Origin: Geobacillus vulcani PSS1
Lineage (GTDB): Bacteria; Bacillota; Bacilli; Bacillales; Anoxybacillaceae
Assembly: GCF_000733845.1 (NCBI RefSeq)
Contig: NZ_JPOI01000001.1
Location: 2,667,001-2,731,000, forward strand
Direction of reading: 5' to 3'
DNA: 64,000 nt
Both the position numbers and the translations under genes were made by a program. Shown here one piece after another: positions 45,522 to 54,302 of the stretch (its first letter is position 1; each line of letters opens with the position of its first letter). Below the pieces are notes generated by a model. That model made no database searches, was not told where the DNA came from, and saw only the letters and a list, made by a program, of their open reading frames with translations.

Positions 45522-45980
45522 CTAAAGAAATTTGCGAATACGCTGGATTGTAGCAAGATGCAACCCTTCATGGAAAATGGTGCGCACTAACACTTGGGCG
45601 ATCGTGTGCATGCCGGATTCGGTCGGCGCGAATTCTTCTTCGAGGCGCTCCCCGTACCATTCGCGAATTTTCGTTGGCTGCTCCGCCAATAATTCTTTTA
45701 ATACAAACAGCGACGGGGGCTTTGTGTGCCACGCGGCCGGGCTGGTGCCGAAGCCAAACCAATCGCGAAAGCCTTCGGGAATCGGGATCGGCTCTTTCGT
45801 TACATGCTGAATCCAAAGATATTGGTCTAAATAGACGTGCCCGAGATTCCAACGAATGTTGTTGTTGAATCCTTTTGGCACGATGTCCGCCTCTTCTTCA
45901 GTAAGCCCGTCCACTACTCGAAGCAATTCCCTGCGATAATCTTCTAATTGCCGAAACAACACTTCATGCCGTTTTTCCAT
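45522..45980 (-). CDS. DinB-family protein
   Basis: 152 aa. Four-helix DinB fold with the three metal-binding histidines in NIRWNLGHVYLDQ (about His48) and IFHEGLHLATIQRIRK. Relatives include thiol transferases using bacillithiol as well as proteins of unknown activity. Monocistronic; no SOS box seen in front. Confidence 0.85.
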   Translation of the reverse strand: MEKRHEVLFRQLEDYRRELLRVVDGLTEEEADIVPKGFNNNIRWNLGHVYLDQYLWIQHVTKEPIPIPEGFRDWFGFGTSPAAWHTKPPSLFVLKELLAEQPTKIREWYGERLEEEFAPTESGMHTIAQVLVRTIFHEGLHLATIQRIRKFL

Positions 45981-46228
45981 TTTGCCACCTCGTTCTCGTT
46001 TTTCATTTTAGTTCTTTCTACGGATGAATAGCCGAACGATCAACTGATTGACCCGCCCCATTTCGTTTGTGCGCTCATTTGGCTGCAACGCTGGTGGTTT
46101 CGTTACTTTGCTTCTTCTTTTTCGACTCGTTTTGGCATATGCTCTTTTTCATACGAATCGTCCTCAGCATTGTCGTGAATCGTTTTTTGCAACACGAACG
46201 ACAATTCCAAATGATACAACGCTCTGTT

Positions 46229-46260
46229 GAGGAAGGAAGCGCAAGACGGCTTCCTTCCTC
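46229..46260 (-). terminator. Hairpin after bmrD
   Basis: GAGGAAGGAAGC / GGCTTCCTTCCTC; strong stem but no T-run on the - strand, so termination may be weak. Confidence 0.5.
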
Positions 46261-46264
46261 TCGA

Positions 46265-48283
46265 TTAACCCACTTTGATCGCGTTTTTCTCTCCTTGTTG
46301 CAGTTGATACATTTGATAATATTTGCCTTTCTTGTTCATCAGTTCGTCATGAGTGCCTCGTTCGACGATCGTGCCGCGGTCTAGCACGAGAATTTGATCG
46401 GCATTTCGAATCGTCGATAAACGGTGAGCGATGATAAACGTGGTGCGGCCTTGTTTTAACACATCGAGCGCTTGCTGAATGACCGCTTCCGTTTCCGTAT
46501 CGATGTTGGCGGTTGCTTCATCGAGCACTAAAATGGCCGGATCGAATGCCAAGGCGCGGGCGAACGAAATGAGCTGGCGCTGCCCGGACGATAACGTGCT
46601 TCCTTTTTCAATGACCGGTTCATCAAAACCGTTCGGCAAGCTTTTGAGCCATTGCTCTGCCCCGATGTCGCGAAGCGCTTTTTCGATCGTGCCGCGGGTA
46701 ATGCACGGATCTTGCAAACTCACATTGGACGCGATCGTGCCGGTGAACAAAAACGGATCTTGCAAAACGATCCCCATATGCTTGCGCAGCATTTGTTTAG
46801 GCATCGTTTGAATATCGACTCCATCGATGAGGATGCGCCCTTTTTGAATGTCATAAAAACGGAACAATAGATTCATGATCGAACTTTTCCCGGAGCCGGT
46901 ATGCCCGACGAGCGCCACCGTCTCTCCTTGCTTGGCCGTGAAAGAGATGTTTTTTAACACATATTCGCCGTCCTTATACCCGAAATACACGTTCTCAAAC
47001 ACGACGTTTCCTTTGTAGCGCGGCATGTCTCCTTCGTACACCTCATCGCCGGGCTCATCGAGAAGCGCAAAGACGCGCTGGGCGGCAACAAGCGACTGTT
47101 CTAAGTTCGCCAACTGGTTCACCATCCCGGTCACCGGCTGGAACAAGCGGTTGAGATAATCTACAAACGCGTACAGCACGCCCATAGAAATGGCCTGGCC
47201 GCTTAAAGAACCGCCCCCGAAATGCCAAATAAGCGCCACAAATGCCACGTTGCGGAGCACGCCGACTAAGTTATGCGATGTGAGCGCATTTAGGCTCAAA
47301 AGCTTATTTTGGTAGGTGAAATAGTCTTGGTTCAGCTCGTCAAACTCGCGCTCCGTTTCCTTTTGTCTGCGAAATGCTTGGATGATGGTCATTCCTTGAA
47401 TCGACTCGTTAATCATCGCATGAATGTCGCTTAAGCGCGACCGAATGATCTGATTGTATTTCGACGCGTATTTCCGGTACACCTTCATCCATACGGCTAA
47501 AATCGGCAAGAGGATGAGGCAGACGGCCGCCAAACGAACATCCAAAAGAAACAGCGCGATAAAAATGCCGGTGATATAGATGCAACTTGTAAAAAACGTC
47601 GCCAATACCGTAACGTAGAGCTCGCGAATCGCTTCCGTATCGTTCGTCACCCGCGCGACGATTTTCCCGGCCGGCAAACGATCAAAATAGCGAATCGGCA
47701 GACGTTGGATGTGCGCGAAGACGTCTTTGCGCATTTTTTGAATAATGCGATTCGCCGCCATCTGCAAGTAGTAGCGCTGTCCGTATTGAAACGCGGTCGC
47801 CGCGACGAGCAGGGCCATGTACAGACCTAATAAGGAAACGATACGGTCAATGTCCGGCCCGTAAAAACGCATGAGCTCTCGAACGGACAACTTTTTGGCT
47901 GGATATGAGACCGACTCGTCCCCGCGGCGAATCGTGAGGACGCCGTCTTGGACGGAGCGGTTGCCGTCCAAGGCGACAGCGCGGTCGACAAAATAGTAAT
48001 GCCGCCCGACTTGCAAAATGCGCACTTCTTTCCCTTTTTCTTCTCCTTGTGCAAAATCGCGCTCCCGCTTATACCATTTCCCTTGATAAAACACGGCGTT
48101 ATTTCCTTTCGAAGCTTCGTGCCACGGAGACTCGATCCCTAAAATATGCTGGTCAATCACTCGTTTGGCGATCAACGGCCCCGTCAGTTCGGCAGCCACC
48201 GAAACCGCCAGCATACACAAGGCGAACACCATCATGTTTTTATAGTGAAGGGCGTAAGCGAATAACCGTTTTCCGACGTTCAT
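46265..48283 (-). CDS. bmrD: Heterodimeric ABC exporter subunit BmrD-like
   Basis: 672 aa, the length of B. subtilis BmrD/YheH. Six-helix exporter domain with an unusually long loop between the first two helices (about residues 40-130), then an ATPase domain: GHTGSGKSS, LSSGQRQLISFARAL, LVLDEATANID. The catalytic glutamate is present here, whereas the partner has aspartate. ATG 48283 overlaps the bmrC stop (ATGA), preceded by GGGGTGGG. Exports drugs together with BmrC. Confidence 0.9.
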   Translation of the reverse strand: MNVGKRLFAYALHYKNMMVFALCMLAVSVAAELTGPLIAKRVIDQHILGIESPWHEASKGNNAVFYQGKWYKRERDFAQGEEKGKEVRILQVGRHYYFVDRAVALDGNRSVQDGVLTIRRGDESVSYPAKKLSVRELMRFYGPDIDRIVSLLGLYMALLVAATAFQYGQRYYLQMAANRIIQKMRKDVFAHIQRLPIRYFDRLPAGKIVARVTNDTEAIRELYVTVLATFFTSCIYITGIFIALFLLDVRLAAVCLILLPILAVWMKVYRKYASKYNQIIRSRLSDIHAMINESIQGMTIIQAFRRQKETEREFDELNQDYFTYQNKLLSLNALTSHNLVGVLRNVAFVALIWHFGGGSLSGQAISMGVLYAFVDYLNRLFQPVTGMVNQLANLEQSLVAAQRVFALLDEPGDEVYEGDMPRYKGNVVFENVYFGYKDGEYVLKNISFTAKQGETVALVGHTGSGKSSIMNLLFRFYDIQKGRILIDGVDIQTMPKQMLRKHMGIVLQDPFLFTGTIASNVSLQDPCITRGTIEKALRDIGAEQWLKSLPNGFDEPVIEKGSTLSSGQRQLISFARALAFDPAILVLDEATANIDTETEAVIQQALDVLKQGRTTFIIAHRLSTIRNADQILVLDRGTIVERGTHDELMNKKGKYYQMYQLQQGEKNAIKVG

Positions 48284-50040
48284 AAACCCACCCCGCTTTC
48301 TTCTGTCGTCGCTGCGGCTTGTTGGCGGATCCATTGCTCGTAATACCACCCGTTTTGGGCGAGGAGTTGTTCATGCGTGCCTTGTTCGATCACTTTTCCG
48401 TCATCTAGCACGAGAATCCAATCGGCATGCTCGATCGCCGATAAACGATGCGTCGTGATGATCGTCGTTTTTCCGCGGCGCTCGCGGCGAATGTTTTCAA
48501 TAATCGCCGCTTCCGTTTTCGCATCGACAGCGGACAAGGCATCGTCTAAAATTAAAATTTCCGGATTCATAAGCAGCGCGCGGGCGATCGAAAGCCGCTG
48601 CTTTTGCCCTCCTGATAGCGCAACCCCTCTTTCCCCGACTAACGTATCGAGCCCTTCAGGAAGCATTTCGATATCGTTGCGGAATGCGGCTAAATCAATC
48701 GCTTTCTGGAATTCTTCGTCGGCCGCCTCTTTGCGTCCGAATACAATATTTTCTTTCACCGTTTTCGAAAATAGCACATGGTCTTGCGGCACGTAGCCAA
48801 TCCATCCTCGCACCTGTTCCATTGGAATTCGCTCGAGCGGAACGCCTGAGACGGTAATGCGCCCTGTTCCTAGCGGATACTCCCGCAGCAATTGCTTCAC
48901 AAGCGTCGTTTTCCCGCTCCCTGTTCGCCCTACGATGCCGAGCGTTTGCCCGCGCCGAAGCGTGAACGAGATGTTCGCTAAATTAGGGACGCTTGATGAC
49001 GGATAGCGAAACCCGACTTGATCAAACACAATCGATTCGGGGATCTCAACCGATTGCGGCTCGGGATGATTCTGCACATCCGGAACGTAGGCGAGCGTTT
49101 CATTCACGCGATCGAGAGAAGCGTTGCCGCGCTGCATCACGTTCATGAGCTCGCCGATGGCAAACATCGGCCAAATCATCATGCCTAAATAAACGTTGAA
49201 CGAAACGAGTTCGCCGAGCGTTATTTCTTGATGGAACACTAAGTATGCCCCGTACCCTAATCCGATTAAATAGCTCAGGCCCACTAGCAGTTTAATCGTT
49301 GGATCAAAGAGCGAATCGATTTGCGCGACTTTCATATTTTTTTGATACACGTCTTCCGTCAGCGCTTGAAATCTCGCTTCATCCGCTTTTTCCTGCACAT
49401 AAGCGCGAATGACGCGCACGCCCGAAATCGATTCGAGCACATAATCGTTCATGTCGCCAAATGCATCTTGCGCTTTTGTAAAGCGTTCGTGAATTTGTTT
49501 TCCGTACAGATTCATCGCTGCCGCCATCACAGGCAGCGGCAGCACCGCCGCAAACGTCAGCTTCCAACTGATCGACAGGCCCATCGTGAATAAAATGACG
49601 AGCATGAACGCGCTTGAATCCACAAGCGTTAAAATACCGAATCCGGCCGTATTAGCGATCGCTTTTAAGTCGTTCGTCGCCCGCGCCATTAAATCGCCGG
49701 TGCGATTGTTTTCATAAAACGTCGGCGTCATTTTGAGTAAATGTTTCATCAAGCGGGAACGCATGCTTCGCTCTAATAAAAACGCGCCCCCGAACAGCTG
49801 ATACATCCATATATAGTTCACGCCGTAAATGAATACCGTCAGCCCCATAAGCCCTCCGGCATATGCGATCAGCTTCTCCTTGGTGAAGCCGTCCGAATGT
49901 ATATCGTCAATCGCGATTCCTAGCAACTTGGGCGGAATCGTTTCGAACAGGCCCCCCAACATTAAAAAGACAATGGCGATGACATATCGCTTCCAATGTT
50001 GCTTGAAAAACGAACGAAGCTTCCATAATACCGAAAACAT
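48280..50040 (-). CDS. bmrC: Heterodimeric ABC exporter subunit BmrC-like
   Basis: 586 aa, as B. subtilis BmrC/YheI (585). Exporter membrane domain, then GRTGSGKTTLVKQLL, LSGGQKQRLSIARAL and ILILDDALSAVDAKTE. Walker B ends in Asp-Asp, the degenerate site expected in the BmrC half of such heterodimers. AAAGGAG lies upstream of ATG 50040. Expression is probably limited by the leader region at 50331-50560. Confidence 0.9.
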   Translation of the reverse strand: MFSVLWKLRSFFKQHWKRYVIAIVFLMLGGLFETIPPKLLGIAIDDIHSDGFTKEKLIAYAGGLMGLTVFIYGVNYIWMYQLFGGAFLLERSMRSRLMKHLLKMTPTFYENNRTGDLMARATNDLKAIANTAGFGILTLVDSSAFMLVILFTMGLSISWKLTFAAVLPLPVMAAAMNLYGKQIHERFTKAQDAFGDMNDYVLESISGVRVIRAYVQEKADEARFQALTEDVYQKNMKVAQIDSLFDPTIKLLVGLSYLIGLGYGAYLVFHQEITLGELVSFNVYLGMMIWPMFAIGELMNVMQRGNASLDRVNETLAYVPDVQNHPEPQSVEIPESIVFDQVGFRYPSSSVPNLANISFTLRRGQTLGIVGRTGSGKTTLVKQLLREYPLGTGRITVSGVPLERIPMEQVRGWIGYVPQDHVLFSKTVKENIVFGRKEAADEEFQKAIDLAAFRNDIEMLPEGLDTLVGERGVALSGGQKQRLSIARALLMNPEILILDDALSAVDAKTEAAIIENIRRERRGKTTIITTHRLSAIEHADWILVLDDGKVIEQGTHEQLLAQNGWYYEQWIRQQAAATTEESGVGL

Positions 50041-50076
50041 ATGGTGGACTCAACTCCTTTATCGTTCAATGATCAT

Positions 50077-50133
50077 CTAACCGCTCTCCATCTCTCCGGC
50101 TGGCAATGTGAACGGTGTCCATCTCATTTTCAT
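50077..50133 (-). CDS. Micro-ORF upstream of bmrC
   Basis: 18 codons (MKMRWTPFTL...) with a strong AAGGGAGGAAG site, ending 36 bases before bmrC. Could be a second leader peptide whose translation affects bmrC; no homologue recognised. Confidence 0.45.
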   Translation of the reverse strand: MKMRWTPFTLPAGEMESG

Positions 50134-50169
50134 TTTGTCTTCCTCCCTTAAAAATTGTAGATTGCAAGC

Positions 50170-50310
50170 TTAAAACAATCGGTAAACGGAGCATTTCCGG
50201 TCCATCATTTCTTCTTCCACTTGCCGGATGAGCTGCTCCTGTTTGATTTCCTCCATCGTCCATGTCCGTCGCTCGATGGTAATGGTCACAAACAACAAAT
50301 GGATCGTCAT
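50170..50310 (-). CDS. YrzI-family small protein
   Basis: 46 aa, beginning MTIHLLFVTITIERRTW and ending MDRKCSVYRLF, the pattern of the Bacillus small-protein family YrzI (hydrophobic N-terminus, Glu/Lys-rich middle, aromatic end). AAAGGGGGTGAGG precedes ATG 50310. Located between the terminator array and bmrC, so it shares the attenuated transcript. Function unknown. Confidence 0.75.
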   Translation of the reverse strand: MTIHLLFVTITIERRTWTMEEIKQEQLIRQVEEEMMDRKCSVYRLF

Positions 50311-50330
50311 CGTCCCTCACCCCCTTTCAT

Positions 50331-50366
50331 AAATAAAAGCCGCGGGTTCCCTGGAGTTCCCGCGGC
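50331..50366 (-). terminator. Leader terminator 3
   Basis: Stem GCCGCGGG / CCCGCGGC (50339-50366) followed on the - strand by TTTTATTT. Confidence 0.8.
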
Positions 50367-50374
50367 GCAACAGC

Positions 50375-50408
50375 AGAAAAAAGCCGCAGGAAAGCGACTC
50401 CTGCGGCG
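50375..50408 (-). terminator. Leader terminator 2
   Basis: Stem GCCGCAGGA / TCCTGCGGC followed by TTTTTT on the - strand. Confidence 0.85.
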
Positions 50409-50416
50409 CAAAAACG

Positions 50417-50456
50417 CAAAAAAGCCGCAGGAAAAAAACGATCTCCTTCCCGCGGC
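50417..50456 (-). terminator. Leader terminator 1
   Basis: Stem GCCGCGGGAA / TTCCTGCGGC followed by TTTTTT on the - strand, 15 bases after the leader-peptide stop. Its arms can also pair with those of terminator 2. Confidence 0.85.
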
Positions 50457-50470
50457 ATTCGCTGTGCTGT

Positions 50471-50560
50471 TTAAGATAAAATGGCCGTAACAGACTCGGA
50501 AGGTCGAATCGCTTTTCGTTGTTCAATTGTGCGTGTTGCTCGTTTCATCATTGCTTTCAT
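50471..50560 (-). CDS. Leader peptide of the bmrCD operon
   Basis: 29 codons from ATG 50560, positioned 9 bases after GGAAGGAGG; an ATG touching that site (50569) is less likely. Very basic N-terminus (KAMMKRATRTIEQRKAIR), ends VTAILS. Sits directly before three tandem terminators, the layout of ribosome-mediated attenuation. In B. subtilis the leader BmrB controls bmrCD in this way; I see no sequence similarity I can vouch for. Confidence 0.7.
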   Translation of the reverse strand: MKAMMKRATRTIEQRKAIRPSESVTAILS

Positions 50561-50656
50561 GTTGTTCATCCTCCTTCCGAAATCATGTTACGAAGTCAAT
50601 TGTATCCAAAAACGGTGAAGTTGTAAATGATTTTTCATGATTTTTATGAAACTTTG

Positions 50657-50860
50657 TGACATACTCCCACCATCTACGCTGACGCTTCGCGTTGTTTATG
50701 ATAACCGCTGAAACACATCATTGAGGTAAACCTGTGAACTACCCTCCACTTACCACCCTTGCGGGTTGCTTGAAGTGGGGGCTTCTCGGGTAATCCCATC
50801 TATTGACGGGAAATGGACCGAGCTAACCCTCCTGTTCCAGAAGTTATTATTCTTTATGCT
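50657..50860 (-). ncRNA. Candidate TnpB guide (omega) RNA at the IS right end
   Basis: In IS605 elements the RNA guide comes from the tnpB 3' end to the right end. Here this stretch has the hairpin CCCCCACTTC...GGTAAGTGG (near 50745-50782) and a terminal ACGCGAAGCGTC-type hairpin, ending GTGGGAGTATGTCAC. The guide would be the flanking bases below 50657. Inferred by position. Confidence 0.4.
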
Positions 50861-51969
50861 AATAAGCGCAATCCTTCATTTTTTTTGATATTGATTGCGG
50901 AATTATGATCACGATCTAATACAAAACCGCAAGAACATTTATATACACGTTCAGATAATGGCATTTCTTTTTCCTTGCCACAACATGAACATTTCTTCGT
51001 AGAAGGAAACCACTTGTCAATTTTCACAAGTGGCTTCCCTTGTTCTTTTAGCTTGTACTCTAAAAAGCTCGTGAACATGCCCCAGCCGTTATCATGAATG
51101 CTTTTCCCATAGTTGAGGGCTTGAGACATCCCTTTCATGTCTAAGTTCTCAATCATCACAGCGTCGTAGTTGGTTGCTAATTCTTTTGACTTATGATGAA
51201 GAAAGTTTCTGCGCTGATTCGCTATCTTTTCATGCAGCTTAGCTACTTTCAGACGTTGCTTTTCCCATCGTGCAGAGCCTTTCTTCCGCCGAGAAAGAAT
51301 TCGTTGTGCTTTTGCTAATTTGTCTAACGCTTGCCGATAATAACGTGGGTAATTGGCTTTCTCACCCTGTTCACTTTCGACATATAGCCCATCCATTGCA
51401 AAATCCAAACCGACAACTTTCTGGATTTTCACTGGACGAATATCTTTCTCGTATTCCGTCAAAATCGAAATATAGTATTTCCCTGTCTTTGTTTTAGAAA
51501 TGGTGCAAGATTTGATTTTGTACTCAGCAGGGATTTCTCTATGTTGCTTCATTTTCATCGGCTTTTTGAACTTTGGTAATTGGATATGACCATCTTCAAT
51601 CTTAATATTTCCGTTGACCATATTGGTTGTATAGGATTGCTTGTGTTTTTTTCTTTTGAATTTAGGGAACTCCGCACGACCTTCAAAAAAGTTCTTATAA
51701 GCATTTTGCAAATGGAGCTGTGCGTTTGCTAAAGCTAAAGAATCCACCTCTTTTAGAAACGGGAATTCTTCCTTATATTTTGCTGGTGTCGGGAACTTTT
51801 GCTTTTTAAGCGTTTCCTTATCGTCTTTGAACTTCTCATATAGTTCTTTACGTTCTGCCAGCATCTTATTGTAGACAAAACGAACACAACCAAACGTTTT
51901 TGCCAATAACTCTTTCTGTTCTTTATTTGGATATATGCGAAACTTGAATGCTTTGTTTTGCTTGGTCAT
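50854..51969 (-). CDS. tnpB: TnpB, RNA-guided RuvC-like nuclease of IS605
   Basis: 371 aa, intact. RuvC residues: Asp in VVGLDFAMDG, Glu in VMIENLDMKGM and Asp in LDRDHNSAINI; a zinc ribbon CSCCGKEKEMPLSERVYKCSCG lies between the last two. The N-terminal helical region (FKFRIYPNKEQKELL) is typical. TnpB proteins cut DNA using an RNA from the element's right end and help retain the IS. Follows tnpA by 11 bases. Confidence 0.95.
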   Translation of the reverse strand: MTKQNKAFKFRIYPNKEQKELLAKTFGCVRFVYNKMLAERKELYEKFKDDKETLKKQKFPTPAKYKEEFPFLKEVDSLALANAQLHLQNAYKNFFEGRAEFPKFKRKKHKQSYTTNMVNGNIKIEDGHIQLPKFKKPMKMKQHREIPAEYKIKSCTISKTKTGKYYISILTEYEKDIRPVKIQKVVGLDFAMDGLYVESEQGEKANYPRYYRQALDKLAKAQRILSRRKKGSARWEKQRLKVAKLHEKIANQRRNFLHHKSKELATNYDAVMIENLDMKGMSQALNYGKSIHDNGWGMFTSFLEYKLKEQGKPLVKIDKWFPSTKKCSCCGKEKEMPLSERVYKCSCGFVLDRDHNSAINIKKNEGLRLLA

Positions 51970-51980
51970 ATCAAATCACC

Positions 51981-52379
51981 TCAATTCCGACCCTGATTTT
52001 CAATGTATTTTTTTATGACAGCAATTGGTGCACCGCCTGTTGTAAGAAGACAAAAACTTCTTGACCAAAACATTTCTTTCCAGAGTCTTTTTCGGACATG
52101 AGGAAAGTTTTTCTTTATCAGTCGAGAACTCGCACTCTTATAGGCATTGATAAACTTTGACAATTCAGAATTAGGATGTGCCTTGAATAGAATGTGGATA
52201 TGATCCTTATCGTGATTCCACTCTATCAAAGTGATGTTATATTTTTTCCCAATCTTTATAAACATATCTTTGGCAAAATCAGATACTTCATCGGTGAATA
52301 CTTCTCTGCGATACTTTACAACTAATACAAGATGATAATACAATAAGAATACTGAATGATTATTACTATCCAATTTCAT
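51981..52379 (-). CDS. tnpA: TnpA, Y1 HUH transposase of IS605
   Basis: 132 aa, full length. HUH motif in KDHIHILFKAHP and the nucleophilic tyrosine in VIKKYIENQG. Cuts and joins single-stranded DNA at the element ends ('peel and paste'). On the - strand a TATAAT lies upstream, near 52415. Confidence 0.95.
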   Translation of the reverse strand: MKLDSNNHSVFLLYYHLVLVVKYRREVFTDEVSDFAKDMFIKIGKKYNITLIEWNHDKDHIHILFKAHPNSELSKFINAYKSASSRLIKKNFPHVRKRLWKEMFWSRSFCLLTTGGAPIAVIKKYIENQGRN

Positions 52380-52445
52380 TGATATATCAATCCTTTTATA
52401 TATTTAAGACTGATTATACCAAAATCTTTGGCTAACGCCAACCGA

Positions 52446-52607
52446 CATTCATCTCCCGAGTCAGTCAAGACTTTGTGGAGAACATTTTTTCGGTCTACTA
52501 CGGGCGTTGTCAATCACCGGTTGATAGACCATTTTTAGGAATTGATATCGTAAGCGCTTTCGGACTCTCATCCCTTATCTTGAGATGATTTTTGTTCTAT
52601 CCATTTT
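52446..52607. other. Gap between IS605 element and transposase fragment
   Basis: Contains an imperfect inverted pair GTCTACTACGGG...GGTTGATAGACC (about 52494-52531), possibly part of the end of the element that left the fragment at 52608-53036. No gene seen. Confidence 0.4.
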
Positions 52608-53036
52608 TTACATCCAACCACCGTCCCGAAGCGCCGACAACGCTTGGTAGATCGGCGTCCCCGATGACCGCTGAAGACACGGGATGTTCTGGCGCATCAC
52701 CTCCGCCAACAACCGCCCTGCCTTCCGTTTGGCCTGTTCGATCCGCTCGGGCTTCGTCGGGGCTGAGGCTGCCCTCTGGGGCTCTTCCTCCTCCAACTGC
52801 CCCTTTCTCCGCCATATTCCGTCGATTCGGGCCACCATCGCTTTCAGAAACGCCCAAAGTCCTTGGTCTTTCCAGCTGCGGCGGGATTTCACCCGGTACG
52901 CGAACCGGCTCATCACGCTCTCGGCGTGGCCCATCGGACGCATGCCGGCCGTCTCCACCCCTTGCGCCGACAGCCACTCCCGATCGTCCCGGATGCATCC
53001 TGGCATCGACTCGATCCGGCGGATCATTTCGGCCAA
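52608..53036 (-). pseudogene. C-terminal fragment of an ISLre2/UPF0236-type transposase
   Basis: About 140 codons in frame, lacking the N-terminal two thirds. GMRPMGHAESVMSRFAYRVKSRRSWKDQGLWAFLKAM matches the conserved C-terminal motif of ISLre2/UPF0236 transposases. It overlaps the 3' end of the acetyltransferase gene upstream, so the break point lies in that gene's last codons. Confidence 0.65.
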
Positions 53037-53494
53037 CTGCTGTTCTTTGAAAAGCGGGGGATGTTCATGCTCATTGTAATCGTTCGATAGGTGAATCCTA
53101 GTTTTTCGTATAGTTTTATCGCTTGATTTCCTGCATATACACTTAAGCGAACCTCTGAATACCCCTCTCGTTTAAGATGTTCGATGCCAGCCTCTAACAA
53201 CCGTTTGGAAATGCCATTTCCCCTGAACTCCTCTAACACAAACAATTCATAAATAAATCCATATATCCTTTCCGTCAGTTGGTCTTCCTTTGTTCCGATC
53301 AGAATCCAACCCATGAGATGATCGCCTTCCGTGGCGATGAAATACTCACTTCCTTTCTGCAATAATGCTTCAATCTGTTGTTTGATTTTTTCGTCCGACA
53401 GTTTTGCTTCGCCTAATGTACCTTCAAATAATGCTTGCGGTGAAAGTGATAAAATCTTTTTATATTCCGCATCGTTCGGTTTTCTAATTTCCAT
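53024..53494 (-). CDS. GNAT acetyltransferase
   Basis: 156 aa from ATG 53494 (GAGGAGGACTCAATGC). GNAT domain with LFVLEEFRGNGISKRLLEAGIEHL (acetyl-CoA loop) and VRLSVYAGNQAIKLYEKLGF. The last residues (FSKNSSWPK) are read from transposase-derived DNA, so the natural tail was replaced; the domain itself is complete. Substrate unknown. Confidence 0.85.
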   Translation of the reverse strand: MEIRKPNDAEYKKILSLSPQALFEGTLGEAKLSDEKIKQQIEALLQKGSEYFIATEGDHLMGWILIGTKEDQLTERIYGFIYELFVLEEFRGNGISKRLLEAGIEHLKREGYSEVRLSVYAGNQAIKLYEKLGFTYRTITMSMNIPRFSKNSSWPK

Positions 53495-53669
53495 GCATTG
53501 AGTCCTCCTCGGGGGCAACACCGAAAACCATAGGTATTCCCTTTCAAGTGACATCATCAATTTTGTTTAATGGTAGATGAATGGTTTTCATGAAAAGAGA
53601 ATGTCCTCCCAACCTTCTCTTACTCTCCCATAACGCGTTTGTGGCAATGGCGTTTCTGCGGGCAGAGTG

Positions 53670-54302
53670 TTAATCATGCAATCCTTTGCCGTCAAGAATG
53701 CGCTGGATATACTTTTCAATTCTCGCTTCGCGCGTTTTCGATTGTTTCGCTCCGGAAAAATAAAGGATGTACGCTCTTTGTCGTCCCGGTGTCAGCGATT
53801 CAAATGCTGTTTGTAAGGCCGGCATTTCGGCGAATTTTTTTTGAAGCTCTTCAGGAATTGGCTCTGGACTCTTTTTGAACTCCACTTTTAAGCCCGCTTT
53901 TTCAATTTCCATGGCTTCGTTAATATATGCTTTCAACACAGGTTCAAGCTCGATGATTTGTTGGACATTTGTAAACCGAATGCGTCGTGCAGCTTGCGTA
54001 TTCTCCCCAGGCTTTTCTAGAATGTGATGGTCATCTTTTAACAAGGCGCCTTTGAAAAAACTAAGTGCACAATATTCATTGAAAGCACTGATTGTTACGA
54101 CATTCCTCTTTTGGAAGGTGTAACAGGGAATTCCCCATTTCACTTCTTCTGTCAATCCGCATTCAAGAACGATTGCTCGCAATGCTCTTAATTCTGCCGG
54201 CCATTTGTTTACTTTACAATCGGGAGTACTCGCTAGCGGACAGCGTCCACAGCCTCCGGCTAAATATTGATCAACGTTGGGATTCATTTGACTGTTTTTC
54301 AT
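53670..54302 (-). CDS. YdeI/OmpD-associated-like DUF1801 protein
   Basis: 210 aa. ATG 54302 is chosen because GGGGGAGA is too close to the ATG at 54308. Residues 20-120 form a DUF1801 domain (LRAIVLECGLTEEVKWGIPCYTFQKRNVV), and the C-terminus carries the YdeI motif FESLTPGRQRAYILYFSGAKQSKTREARIEKYIQRILDGKG. Function unknown; some relatives are linked to peptide tolerance. Overlaps the start of its DNA by 32 bases with the gene upstream. Confidence 0.85.
   Translation of the reverse strand: MKNSQMNPNVDQYLAGGCGRCPLASTPDCKVNKWPAELRALRAIVLECGLTEEVKWGIPCYTFQKRNVVTISAFNEYCALSFFKGALLKDDHHILEKPGENTQAARRIRFTNVQQIIELEPVLKAYINEAMEIEKAGLKVEFKKSPEPIPEELQKKFAEMPALQTAFESLTPGRQRAYILYFSGAKQSKTREARIEKYIQRILDGKGLHD

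Larger units (their letters stand above)
50657..52445 (-). mobile_element. IS200/IS605-family insertion sequence (IS605 type)
   Basis: About 1.8 kb with tnpA and tnpB in the same direction, no terminal inverted repeats, and subterminal hairpins: TTGGCTAACGCCAA (52428-52441) at the left end and the hairpins at 50660-50782 at the right end. The right boundary is taken at GTGGGAGTATGTCAC; the left is approximate. Both genes are intact, so it may be active. It sits between the bmrCD leader and a transposase fragment. Confidence 0.85.

Noticed and set aside
46067..46384. 105-codon hydrophobic + strand frame
   Set aside because: Runs antisense into the end of bmrD and has no ribosome-binding site.
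52494..52531. Terminal inverted repeats of a complete second insertion sequence
   Set aside because: One inverted pair is visible but no matching end is found on the other side of the transposase fragment.
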